Below are positions 1 through 6,602 of a stretch of DNA of 7,197 nucleotides, piece by piece. The DNA comes from DATGMB01 sp035293845. Its GTDB lineage: Bacteria > Acidobacteriota > Terriglobia > Bryobacterales > Bryobacteraceae. The stretch spans positions 1 to 7,197 of the forward strand of contig DATGMB010000221.1 of NCBI GenBank assembly GCA_035293845.1, written 5' to 3'. Each line of letters begins with the position of its first letter. Position 1 is the first letter of the stretch. The position numbers and the translations under genes were made by a program. The notes under the pieces are model-generated. The model had not been told where the DNA came from, made no database searches, and saw only the letters and a list, made by a program, of their open reading frames with translations.

Positions 1-69
1 GCCCACAACGCCGTCCACCACTCGCGGCAGTACGCCTCGACGGTCACGCTGACCGTGGTGCGGCACTGA
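1..69 (+). CDS. C-terminal end of an unidentified protein (5' partial)
   Basis: Frame 1 is open from the window edge for 22 codons and ends in TGA at 67-69. Every third codon position in this stretch is G or C, as expected for a real gene in this genome. The visible residues end in an alternating polar/hydrophobic strand (YASTVTLTVVRH), which looks like a terminal beta strand of an enzyme or surface domain. Too little is present to name a family. It converges on the next gene, with only 7 bases between the two stop codons and no room for a terminator. Confidence 0.6.
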   Translation, partial: AHNAVHHSRQYASTVTLTVVRH

Positions 70-76
70 GCCGCGC

Positions 77-760
77 TCACCCGCGTTCCCGCACGGCGAC
101 CGGATGCCGCAGGGTGAACACCACCTGCGTCTCCGGCGCCAGCCGCAGATTGCGCTTGCCGGTGATGAAGGCCCCGGTGGTTCCCGCCACCGCGCCCACG
201 CCAGCGCCGACTGCCGCGCCAATACCGCCGCCGGCGATTGCGCCCACGGCCGCGCCCGTGCCGGCTCCTCCGCCGATCCACACGGCGTCATGCCCCTTGT
301 GCCCCTTCGTCTCGAAGACCGGTCCGGAGGCCGAAATCCGGTACACACGCCCGCGGATATCCACCGAGCGCAGCGCCAAGGCCATCTCCGCGCGGCCTTT
401 CAGACGCCCTGAAGGCTTCGACTCGATCAGATAACCGCGCGCGATGGCGCCCCGCGGCACGACCACTTCACCGCCGCGGACCACCGGCCGCGACACGGTG
501 GCCACGAACGGCGTGCCGGCGCGGTCGCGCCGCGTATCGAGCGACCGATCGAGCCGTACCGCGATGGTCGTGCCGGCCGGCAGCACGATGGAACTTTCGG
601 TGTATTCCCGGTTCGCGCTGGACGACGTCGAGGATGCCGTGGTCACCGTGCGGGTTCGCACGGTGCGCCGCACGCCCGCGCCCGCCGGGCACGGGCACAT
701 CGGCTGCGCTGCGTAAGCTGCCGCACCAGCCAGGCACAGAATGATGGCATTCCGAAGCAT
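77..760 (-). CDS. Exported TrbI-like/glycine-zipper protein
   Basis: This encodes a 227-residue protein predicted to be exported. Residues 1-17 look like a signal peptide with likely cleavage after AYA. A Cys/Pro/Gly and Ser/Thr-rich linker follows to about residue 55. Residues 57-145 (LPAGTTIAVRLDRSLDTRRD, then VVPRGAIARGYL and SGRLKGRAEMAL) resemble the small beta-rich, TrbI/VirB10-like module common in Acidobacteriota secreted proteins. Residues 162-200 are almost entirely Gly and Ala, with GxxxG spacing typical of glycine zippers that pack or insert in membranes. A final strand (LRLAPETQVVFTL) completes the family pattern. It lies 39 bp downstream of miaA on the same strand and is likely co-transcribed. 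The ATG is supported by AGGAGG four bases upstream. The biological role is unknown; an envelope-associated location is inferred. Confidence 0.85.
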   Translation of the reverse strand: MLRNAIILCLAGAAAYAAQPMCPCPAGAGVRRTVRTRTVTTASSTSSSANREYTESSIVLPAGTTIAVRLDRSLDTRRDRAGTPFVATVSRPVVRGGEVVVPRGAIARGYLIESKPSGRLKGRAEMALALRSVDIRGRVYRISASGPVFETKGHKGHDAVWIGGGAGTGAAVGAIAGGGIGAAVGAGVGAVAGTTGAFITGKRNLRLAPETQVVFTLRHPVAVRERG

Positions 761-764
761 GTTT

Positions 765-770
765 CCTCCT
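765..770 (-). promoter_or_regulatory. Shine-Dalgarno of the glycine-zipper gene
   Basis: On the minus strand a perfect AGGAGG is followed by AAAC and then the ATG at 760-758. This fixes the start of the exported glycine-zipper protein and indicates efficient translation. Confidence 0.8.
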
Positions 771-799
771 AATCGCCCGATCTGTGCAATTTTGCGTCC

Positions 800-1849
800 T
801 TAGTTTGCGGAAACCAGAAACTCCCGCACGCGCCGCAGCGCCTCCTCCTGCACGGCGGCCTCCTCGCCGAAGCCGCGCAGCCACACCAGTCCCGGCTCGC
901 GCCGGAACCACGTAATCTGCCGCTTGGCGTAGTGCCGGGTGTTGCGCTGCGCGTAGAATAAGGCGTCCCGCGGGCTCAATTCCCCGCGGATCAACTGAAG
1001 CGCCTGCTTGTATCCGTGGGATTCGAACGGCTTCGCCTCCGGCGGAAAACCCAGCCCCAGGATATGCCGCACTTCCTCGACCAGCCCGCCTTCGAACATC
1101 CGCGCGCAGCGCGCATCGAGGCGCGCGTAGAGCGCGTCGCGGTCCGGTAATAGCCCTAATTTGAGAGCGCGATAGCCGCGCAGCGAGTCGCGCCCTTCCT
1201 GGAATAGCTCGGTCACCGGCCGCCGGGTCAACAGGCACACTTCGAGCGCCCGCGTCACCTTCGGGACATCGTTGGCGTGAATGCGGGCCGCCGACGCCGC
1301 GTCGAAGCGCCGCAGCAGCCGGTGCAGCGACCCGGGCCGCCGGCGCTCCCGCTCCGCCAGCCGGTCGCGCAGCGCCTGGTCGCGTGCCGGGCCGGCGAAA
1401 AGGCCGTCGAGCAGCGCTCGCAAGTAAAACCCGGTGCCGCCCGCCACTACCGGCAAGCGTCCCCGCGCCGCAATTTCGCCGATCGCCTGTCGCGCGATCC
1501 GCGCGTACTCGCCGGCCGTGAACAGCTCGTCGGGGTCGACGATATCGAGCAGGTGGTGCGGAATCCCACGCCGCTCGGCGGGAGTCAGCTTGGCCGTGCC
1601 GATGTCGAAGTGCCGGAAGACCTGCAGCGAGTCGCAATTGACGATCTCGCCGCCGAATTCCCCGGCGATCCGCAGCGCCAGCTCGCTTTTGCCGGACCCC
1701 GTCGGGCCCACGACCGCAACCAGCGGCCGTTCGCCGGCGATGGAATCGCGATCCGCGAGTTCCTGCCGCGGGGCACATACCGCGCCCGGCCGCTTCGTTG
1801 CCTCCTCGCGGCCTCCATCCGCAGCCGGCTGATGTGCCGACTCTTCCAT
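800..1849 (-). CDS. miaA: tRNA dimethylallyltransferase MiaA
   Basis: MiaA transfers a dimethylallyl group from DMAPP to N6 of adenosine 37 in tRNAs reading U-starting codons; it acts in the cytoplasm. With the ATG at 1849 the product is 349 residues. Visible family landmarks are the P-loop GPTGSGKS (48-55), the CDSLQVFR segment with the catalytic-type Asp (73), IGTAK (to 87), PHHLLD (97-102), VAGGTGFYLRALLDG (about 136-150), NDVPKVTRALEV, and the C-terminal TRHYAKRQITWFRRE motif. MiaA normally begins only a few residues before the P-loop, so about 40 N-terminal residues here are extra. The frame stays open to a GTG at 2053. Other in-frame starts are an ATG at 1945 and a TTG at 1873; the TTG has AGGAG five bases upstream. 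The family call is secure but the start is not. The next gene on this strand follows 39 bp downstream. Confidence 0.95.
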   Translation of the reverse strand: MEESAHQPAADGGREEATKRPGAVCAPRQELADRDSIAGERPLVAVVGPTGSGKSELALRIAGEFGGEIVNCDSLQVFRHFDIGTAKLTPAERRGIPHHLLDIVDPDELFTAGEYARIARQAIGEIAARGRLPVVAGGTGFYLRALLDGLFAGPARDQALRDRLAERERRRPGSLHRLLRRFDAASAARIHANDVPKVTRALEVCLLTRRPVTELFQEGRDSLRGYRALKLGLLPDRDALYARLDARCARMFEGGLVEEVRHILGLGFPPEAKPFESHGYKQALQLIRGELSPRDALFYAQRNTRHYAKRQITWFRREPGLVWLRGFGEEAAVQEEALRRVREFLVSAN

Positions 1850-2155
1850 TCCGGCCGCGCCGCTGCCAAACAAATCCACTCCTGAGCCACCTTCGCCATG
1901 AACCCCGAGGGGCTGTTTCGCAGCCTCTACGCCGCGATGGCCCATTGGGGCCAAACTCGCCGCTGCAACCGGGGACCGTCCGGCAGCGTCTCCGGTTACA
2001 GGCCCTCGGATTGTGGGATGGCGGGCAGTTTTCGCCGGATCTTTAGAGGTCACAGGCCGGATTCAACGGATCGCCGGTAAGGCCGGGTATACAATGATAG
2101 GGTTGTGCATTTCGACCCTCGTGGGGGCCCTCCCGGTCGGAAGAAAGAAACATCC
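1850..2155. other. Region between miaA and the TPR gene
   Basis: This 306-bp stretch separates the divergent miaA and TPR genes. It is open on the minus strand in the miaA frame up to GTG 2053, but the residues encoded there match no MiaA feature I know and the third-position GC bias is weak, so I regard it mainly as leader and promoter DNA. It holds a perfect 6-bp inverted repeat TGGCCC/GGGCCA with a 4-base loop (1938-1953). It also holds an AT-rich promoter-like stretch near 2088-2095 facing the TPR gene. I see no convincing independent gene in it. Confidence 0.5.
2088..2095 (+). promoter_or_regulatory. Candidate -10 element for the TPR gene
   Basis: TATACAAT stands out in a GC-rich surrounding about 60 bp before the ATG of the TPR gene. 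No convincing -35 hexamer is found at the usual spacing; TTCAAC at 2062-2067 is too far away and a weak match. It is a plausible -10 only. Confidence 0.3.
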
Positions 2156-4183
2156 ATGATTCGCTTCGTCAAAGCGCTCCTTTACGCCGCTCCCCTCGGC
2201 TCCATCCTTTACGCCCAGACCCCGCAGGCCGCCACGCCGCCGGCCGCCGCATCTCCGACGGCGGACGACAAGGCCGGAGTCTATTACAACTTTGCCATGG
2301 GCCGGCTGTATGCGGAACTGGCAGCCAACGAGGGCAACAAGAATAATTACCTCAGCCAGGCCATCCAGCACTACCGGGAAGCGCTGCGGCTCGATCCGCA
2401 CGATAGCGTCATCTTCGATGAGCTGACGGACCTCTATATCCAGACCAATCGCCTCGCCGATGCCGTTTCGCTGGCCGAGGACCTGCTGAAAGCGGATCCG
2501 CAAAACCTCGACGCGCGCCGCATGCTGGGCCGTGTCTACACCCGCATGATCGGCGAGGGCCAGGGAGGCCGTGTCGACGAGAAGTACGTCCGCCAAGCCA
2601 TCGAGCAGTATCAGCAGATCACCCAAAAGGACCCCAAGGATACCGAAAGCTGGGTGATGCTGGGCCGCCTGTATCGCGTCTCGAACAGCTCCCCGGAAGC
2701 CGAAAAGGCGTACCGCGCGGCGCTCGCGGTGGACCCGAATAACGAAGATGCGATCACCGGGCTCGCCATGCTGTACGCCGACCTGGGCGACAGCAAGAAG
2801 GCCATCGACACGCTGAAAGACGTGGCCGCCCACTCCCCCAACGAGCGCACACTGCAATTTCTCGCCGAGCAGTACGAGCAGATGAAGGATTATAAGGACG
2901 CTGCCGCGGTCCTCAAGAAGGCCTACGATCTGGCGCCCGACAACCTCCGCATCGCCCGCAGCCTGGCGCTCGATCTGATGTACTCGGATCAGCTCGACGA
3001 GGCGCTTAAGCTGTTCCAGGAGCTCGGCGAAGAAGATCCGCGCGACGTCGATTCGCAGATTTATCTCTCGAAGATTTACACCATCAAGCACGATCTTGCC
3101 AACGCGCGCGCCGCCATCGATAAGGCGAAGAAGGCCAGCCCGGAGAACCTCGACGTCCGCTACCAGGACGCGCAGCTCCTCCTGGCGGAGAACAAGAACG
3201 ACCAGGCCCTCCAGGCGCTGAAGTCGATGCTCGATGACACGATGCGCCGCAGCTATTCGAAGACGGAGGCCGATCTCCGCTCCCGTCTGCTCGAAGAGTA
3301 TGGCATCGTCTCGCGTACGGCCGGCAAGTACGACCAGGCGATCGACGCATTCCGCCAGTTCGGCCAGCTCGGCGCGGATTACGCCGTCCGCGGCGAAGTG
3401 CAGGTGATCGACACCTACCGTCAGAAGAAGGACTACCCGTCCGCGCTGAAGGAATCCGAAGCCGCCATCAAGAAGTACCCGGATAAGAACGAGCTGAAAA
3501 TCGAGCGCGCCACCGTCCTGGCCGATGCCGGCAAGCTGGATGAAGGCGCCGCCGAGCTCAAGGGCATTCAGGACGTCAAGACGCAGCTTGCTCTCGCCGA
3601 GCTCTACCAAAAAGCCAAGCGCTATCCGGACATGAGCAAGGCGCTCGACGCCGCCGAGCAGGCCGCCAAGAACGACGACGAGCGCGAGACCATCTATTTC
3701 ATGCGCGGCGCCATGTACGAGCGCATGAAGAAGTACGAGGAATCCGAGGCGGCATTCCGCAAGGTGCTGGCCATCAACCCCGATAACGCGGAGGCGCTGA
3801 ACTACCTCGGCTACATGCTGGCGGACCGCGGCGTGCGGCTCGACGAAGCGCAGAAGCTGATCCAGAAGGCGCTCGACCAGGCGCCGAACAACGGCGCTTT
3901 CCTCGACAGCCTCGGGTGGGTTTATTATCGCCAGGGCAAGCTGAACGAGGCGGAAGGCATGCTCGTGCAGGCGATCGAGCAAATCGGTGACGACGGCACC
4001 GTGCACGACCACCTGGGCGACGTCTACTTCAAGTTGGGCAAGACCAAAGAGGCCGTAGCCCAGTGGCAGGCCTCACTGCAGCAGTTCCGCAAGTCCCCCG
4101 AGGACGCCGATGCGGACGAAGTCGCCAAGGTCACCCGCAAGCTCGAAGACGCGCGCGTGAAGCTGGCCAAAGAGAACCGGTAA
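2156..4183 (+). CDS. Exported tetratricopeptide-repeat protein
   Basis: This encodes a 675-residue all-helical TPR protein. The ATG at 2156 is preferred because it begins directly with a signal peptide (MIRFVKALLYAAPLGSILYA, cleavage likely after residue 20); an in-frame GTG at 2105 would put 17 charged residues before it. A Pro/Ala-rich linker (21-36) precedes degenerate TPRs through most of the chain. The clearest are around 64-116, 163-230, 298-330 and 515-648. The C-terminal block (LNYLGYMLADRG 548-559, DSLGWVYYRQGKLNEAE 584-600, HLGDVYFKLGKTKEAV 619-634) matches a pattern typical of secreted or periplasmic TPR proteins. It ends in a charged helix. TPRs are protein-interaction scaffolds; the partner and process are unknown. 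No catalytic domain is visible. It is followed by a strong terminator, so it probably forms a single-gene unit. Confidence 0.92.
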   Translation: MIRFVKALLYAAPLGSILYAQTPQAATPPAAASPTADDKAGVYYNFAMGRLYAELAANEGNKNNYLSQAIQHYREALRLDPHDSVIFDELTDLYIQTNRLADAVSLAEDLLKADPQNLDARRMLGRVYTRMIGEGQGGRVDEKYVRQAIEQYQQITQKDPKDTESWVMLGRLYRVSNSSPEAEKAYRAALAVDPNNEDAITGLAMLYADLGDSKKAIDTLKDVAAHSPNERTLQFLAEQYEQMKDYKDAAAVLKKAYDLAPDNLRIARSLALDLMYSDQLDEALKLFQELGEEDPRDVDSQIYLSKIYTIKHDLANARAAIDKAKKASPENLDVRYQDAQLLLAENKNDQALQALKSMLDDTMRRSYSKTEADLRSRLLEEYGIVSRTAGKYDQAIDAFRQFGQLGADYAVRGEVQVIDTYRQKKDYPSALKESEAAIKKYPDKNELKIERATVLADAGKLDEGAAELKGIQDVKTQLALAELYQKAKRYPDMSKALDAAEQAAKNDDERETIYFMRGAMYERMKKYEESEAAFRKVLAINPDNAEALNYLGYMLADRGVRLDEAQKLIQKALDQAPNNGAFLDSLGWVYYRQGKLNEAEGMLVQAIEQIGDDGTVHDHLGDVYFKLGKTKEAVAQWQASLQQFRKSPEDADADEVAKVTRKLEDARVKLAKENR

Positions 4184-4210
4184 CCAGAAGCCGCGATCCA
4201 GCGGATCATC

Positions 4211-4267
4211 GCCGCGACCGTGAGGGAGTGAGCCGCACCGCTTCCCTACGGTCGCGGCCCTGTTTTT
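4211..4267 (+). terminator. Rho-independent terminator of the TPR gene
   Basis: Arms GCCGCGACCGT (4211-4221) and ACGGTCGCGGC (4248-4258) pair perfectly over 11 bp. The stem can extend inward through AGGGA/TCCCT with a one-base slip. The hairpin is followed by CC, TG and a run of T (4263-4267). It begins 27 bp after the TPR stop codon, the expected place for an intrinsic terminator. The same arm motif (GCCGCGACCGT followed by AGGGAG) looks like a repeated palindromic unit I associate with Solibacter-type genomes; that association is from memory. Confidence 0.85.
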
Positions 4268-4343
4268 ACGCTCCGTTCGCCGATCTGGCTGCCGGTCACC
4301 GCACGCTTCTGTGCGCGTGGACACCGTCTGGGGCGCCAGCCGA

Positions 4344-4358
4344 GGCGGATTCTCCGCC
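4344..4358. repeat. Short perfect inverted repeat
   Basis: GGCGGA and TCCGCC flank a 3-base loop (TTC), giving a small stable hairpin six bases before a larger dyad. There is no T tract, so it is unlikely to be a terminator. It could arise by chance in GC-rich DNA. Confidence 0.35.
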
Positions 4359-4363
4359 ACCCA

Positions 4364-4383
4364 CCCGAGCGGGCCCGTTCGGG
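4364..4383. promoter_or_regulatory. Near-perfect 20-bp dyad, possible operator
   Basis: Half-sites CCCGAGCGGG and CCCGTTCGGG are reverse complements at 9 of 10 positions, with no spacer. The dyad lies about 30 bp upstream of the candidate -35 of the ATP-grasp gene, where an activator or other dimeric regulator could bind. No specific regulator is suggested by the sequence. Confidence 0.35.
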
Positions 4384-4414
4384 CGCACCTCGCCGCCGCA
4401 TCCAAATTTAACCG

Positions 4415-4443
4415 TAAACAACTGAAATTGAAAGGTTTATATA
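4415..4443 (+). promoter_or_regulatory. Candidate sigma-70-type promoter of the ATP-grasp gene
   Basis: TAAACA (4415-4420, 4 of 6 matches to TTGACA) and TATATA (4438-4443) are separated by 17 bp in an AT-rich island within otherwise GC-rich DNA. It faces the ATP-grasp gene about 80 bp before its ATG. This is a plausible promoter by position and composition, with no direct proof. Confidence 0.4.
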
Positions 4444-4446
4444 GTG

Positions 4447-4455
4447 AGGAGGAGG
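4447..4455 (+). promoter_or_regulatory. Strong but oddly placed Shine-Dalgarno-like run
   Basis: A purine run containing GAGGAGGAG lies just after the candidate promoter. No start codon lies at normal spacing. The nearest in-frame starts of the downstream gene are TTG 4472 (16 bases away), GTG 4484 and ATG 4523. It may support the TTG, act as a standby site, or be an early-transcript feature without a start. Confidence 0.35.
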
Positions 4456-4522
4456 GATCGAACCTATCGTTTTGTGCACTGGTGTGCGATACTCGATTAT
4501 AGAACAGGTCATCAACTCCGAA

Positions 4523-5872
4523 ATGTCCCAGTTGGACGACGCCGTCACCAGATACAACAGGATGCTGGAAAGCGGGCCCGCGAGCGATCTCGCGTGGGCC
4601 GGCACGCTGCACGAGCGCATGGAAAACGCCAAGCTCTCGGCGGGCGGGCGCTTGATCTGCCCTTTCCTGCGGCCCAATTTCATTTCGCGGCGGCAATTCG
4701 AATCGCTGGTGAAAACGGGCGAGTCGCTCATCGGAGCGATCGATCGCATGGAGCAGATGGTGCTTGCGAATCCCGCGCTGCTGGCGCGGCTCGACCTGCT
4801 CCCCGCCGAGAAGATGCTGGCCGCCATCGATCCCGGCTACCAGGCGCTCGAAGTGGCGGCGCGCCTGGACACGCACCTCAACAACGGCAGCCTCCATTTC
4901 GTGCAGTACAATGCGGATTCGCCGACGGGCGGGGCCTACGCCGACGCGCTTGCAGACCTGTTCGCGGACGTTCCGCCGATGCGCGAGCTGCGCAAGCGCT
5001 ACTCGCTTTCGAAGATCGGAAGCCGCCGGCACCTGCTCCAGGCGCTGCTGAAATCCTATAAGCAGTTCGGCGGAAGGCGGAAGCCGAATATCGCGATCGT
5101 GGAATTCCGCGGGGCCTTCAACGGCGGCCAGAGCGAATACGAGCTGTATCGCGATTACTTCCGCGAGGAGGGCTACGCGGTCGAGATCGTCGCGCCCGAG
5201 CAGCTCGAATACCGCAACCGCGTGCTGCGCCGCGGTCCTTTCGAAATCGACCTGGTCTACCGCCGCCTCGGCGTACAGGAATTCCTGATCCGCTTCGATC
5301 TCGGCCATCCGCTGGTGCAGGCTTACCGCGACCGCGCCGTGTGCGTGGTCAACAGCTTCCGCTCGGAGCTGGCGCACAAGAAGGCCATGTTCGGCCTCCT
5401 CACCGACGACGCTTTGACCGCCAAATTCCCGGTGGCGGAGCGCAAGGCGATCCGCGAGCACGTGCCCTGGACGCGGCTCGTGCAGGCCGTCAAGACGACC
5501 TACGGCGAAAAGACCATCGATCTGCCCGAATTCATCACGCAGAATCGCGAGAGGCTGGCGCTCAAACCCAACGACGATTACAGCGATCTCCACACGTATT
5601 TGGGCTGGGAAATGGAAGCTGGAGCCTGGGAGCGCGCCCTCAAGCAGGCGATGCGCACACCGTACGTGGTGCAGGAGCGCGTCGAGCCGGTGCGGTCGGT
5701 TTTTCCCCTGATGAGCTTCGGGCAACTCGAATTCCGCGAGATGCAGGTGGACGTTCACCCGCACGCCTATCTCGGCAAGGTGCAGGGCTGCTCGAGCTGG
5801 CTGACCACCGGCAAAGCCGGATTTTCCTCGGCTTCAGGGATCGTGCCGACGTTTATTCTGGACGGGAAGTAG
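4523..5872 (+). CDS. Circularly permuted ATP-grasp family protein, substrate unknown
   Basis: Numbered from ATG 4523, this 449-residue protein has landmarks of the permuted ATP-grasp fold seen in glutathionylspermidine synthase. VQYNADSPTGG (127-137) corresponds to the EYNADTP-type metal-binding motif. Further landmarks are IVEFR (192-196), DLVYRR (243-248), CVVNSFRSELAHKK (274-287), the nucleotide-site lysine segment LKPNDDY (347-353), YVVQE, and a C-terminal DVHPHAYLGKVQGC...GIVPTF block (410-444). Such enzymes use ATP to activate a carboxylate and join it to an amine, but nothing here shows the substrate. Two oddities are Gln128 where the metal-binding Glu is expected, and SDLHTY instead of a glycine-rich loop after KPNDDY; either may be normal for this subfamily. 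The start could instead be TTG 4472 (17 residues longer). It is a lone gene, convergent with the TIM-barrel gene 13 bp away. Confidence 0.8.
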   Translation: MSQLDDAVTRYNRMLESGPASDLAWAGTLHERMENAKLSAGGRLICPFLRPNFISRRQFESLVKTGESLIGAIDRMEQMVLANPALLARLDLLPAEKMLAAIDPGYQALEVAARLDTHLNNGSLHFVQYNADSPTGGAYADALADLFADVPPMRELRKRYSLSKIGSRRHLLQALLKSYKQFGGRRKPNIAIVEFRGAFNGGQSEYELYRDYFREEGYAVEIVAPEQLEYRNRVLRRGPFEIDLVYRRLGVQEFLIRFDLGHPLVQAYRDRAVCVVNSFRSELAHKKAMFGLLTDDALTAKFPVAERKAIREHVPWTRLVQAVKTTYGEKTIDLPEFITQNRERLALKPNDDYSDLHTYLGWEMEAGAWERALKQAMRTPYVVQERVEPVRSVFPLMSFGQLEFREMQVDVHPHAYLGKVQGCSSWLTTGKAGFSSASGIVPTFILDGK

Positions 5873-5885
5873 CGGCTGGTCTCCG

Positions 5886-6602
5886 TCAACCAACGGCGTG
5901 CAGGAGCGCAGGATTCAGTGCGCGCTCTGCACGATCGATTTCGGTAAGAATGTCGCTTTGGCCCCGGTCGATCAGCATTTCAAGAACGACCGGGACGGTT
6001 TCAGGGATCAGATGAGAAATCGATTGAAACGCCGATATCGCATAGATCGATAGCGGATCATGCCGGCTGCTGGTATTCACTTCACTCAAGTGGATTTCCC
6101 TTAGTCGATCGCCGACACGCTCAAGGACCAGGTGTGCTTCTGTCATACTTGGGTCGACTTGCCGGACATGGCCCAGGTCAAAACAGAGACCGGCATCTGG
6201 AAATTGCTCAAACAGATGCACCAGATCCCCGGAGTACCGGCCGATCGGCTTACGTTTATCCATGTTTTCGATCAGCAGCATAGAACCCAAGTCTCTCCAC
6301 GCCTGCCGAACTACGATTACGTCCGGATGAACCACGACGGGTATCCCGGTTTCCGCAACCCTCCTTAGACGGTCGATCACGTACTGCTCGGCTTCCGGAT
6401 GGAAGTCACTCGGCGCGTGGAAAGAGACAAACTCGAATCCGCTAAGATCAAGCGCCGGAAGTGCCGTGACTAAACCGTCGAGCTCGTCGAAGCGCAGGGC
6501 AGAGAGTTCGATGACTGGGATGCGCAGTTCGCGTAAACGCAGAATGGCAGAGTGAAAATCGCCTTTTGCAAGGGCCCCGGTCGAAAAGCCGATGGGTCGC
6601 AT
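5886..6602 (-). CDS. Xylose-isomerase-like TIM-barrel protein (sugar phosphate isomerase/epimerase family)
   Basis: This 238-residue cytoplasmic protein matches the AP-endonuclease-2/xylose-isomerase-like TIM barrel. Strand-end motifs occur in barrel order: IGFSTGAL (4-11), VIELSALR (30-37), FVSFHAPS (58-65), VVVHPD (89-94), LLIENMDKRK (109-118), LCFDLGHVRQVDPSM (139-153), REIHLSEVN (168-176), SRHDPLS (179-185) and VVLE (205-208). Likely divalent-metal ligands are E112, D142, H145, H171, H181 and E208, so it is probably an active metalloenzyme; relatives are isomerases, epimerases or endonuclease-like proteins. The specific reaction is not deducible. The ATG at 6602 has GGGGTG five bases upstream and overlaps the stop of the preceding small ORF as TGATG; a TTG one codon earlier is less likely. 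GC content is clearly below the left-hand genes, suggesting acquisition by transfer. Confidence 0.85.
   Translation of the reverse strand: MRPIGFSTGALAKGDFHSAILRLRELRIPVIELSALRFDELDGLVTALPALDLSGFEFVSFHAPSDFHPEAEQYVIDRLRRVAETGIPVVVHPDVIVVRQAWRDLGSMLLIENMDKRKPIGRYSGDLVHLFEQFPDAGLCFDLGHVRQVDPSMTEAHLVLERVGDRLREIHLSEVNTSSRHDPLSIYAISAFQSISHLIPETVPVVLEMLIDRGQSDILTEIDRAERALNPALLHAVG

Larger units (their letters stand above)
4184..4522. other. Intergenic region: terminator, inverted repeats, promoter
   Basis: This 339-bp gap has no credible gene. In order it contains the terminator hairpin of the TPR gene (4211-4267), a perfect 6-bp hairpin (4344-4358), a near-perfect 20-bp dyad (4364-4383), an AT-rich promoter-like block (about 4402-4445) and a strong purine-rich ribosome-binding sequence (4447-4455). 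The last two point rightward at the ATP-grasp gene. Confidence 0.6.

Noticed and set aside
468..1778. 436-codon minus-strand frame overlapping miaA and the zipper gene
   Set aside because: It is a shifted frame of miaA, extremely rich in Arg, Ala and Gly, as expected for off-frame reading of GC-rich DNA. It has no motif.
1585..1899. 104-codon minus-strand ORF starting MAKVAQEWICLAAARPEW
   Set aside because: It overlaps the miaA P-loop region in another frame and has an off-frame amino-acid composition.
1898..2080. 60-codon plus-strand ORF upstream of the TPR gene
   Set aside because: It has no Shine-Dalgarno, no recognisable sequence and no coding-type third-position bias. It lies in the probable leader region.
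2063..4012. 649-codon open frame on the minus strand opposite the TPR gene
   Set aside because: It is codon-register antisense to the TPR gene and stays open simply because that gene avoids TTA, CTA and TCA codons. Its Leu/Val/Ile-rich translation has no domain logic, whereas the plus-strand frame has a signal peptide and TPR motifs.
4073..5764. 563-codon open frame on the minus strand opposite the ATP-grasp gene
   Set aside because: It has the same antisense register effect, and it also runs through the terminator hairpin and promoter region. The plus-strand protein has recognisable ATP-grasp motifs.
6132..6368. 78-codon plus-strand ORF inside the TIM-barrel gene
   Set aside because: It is antisense to conserved barrel motifs, with no independent evidence of coding.
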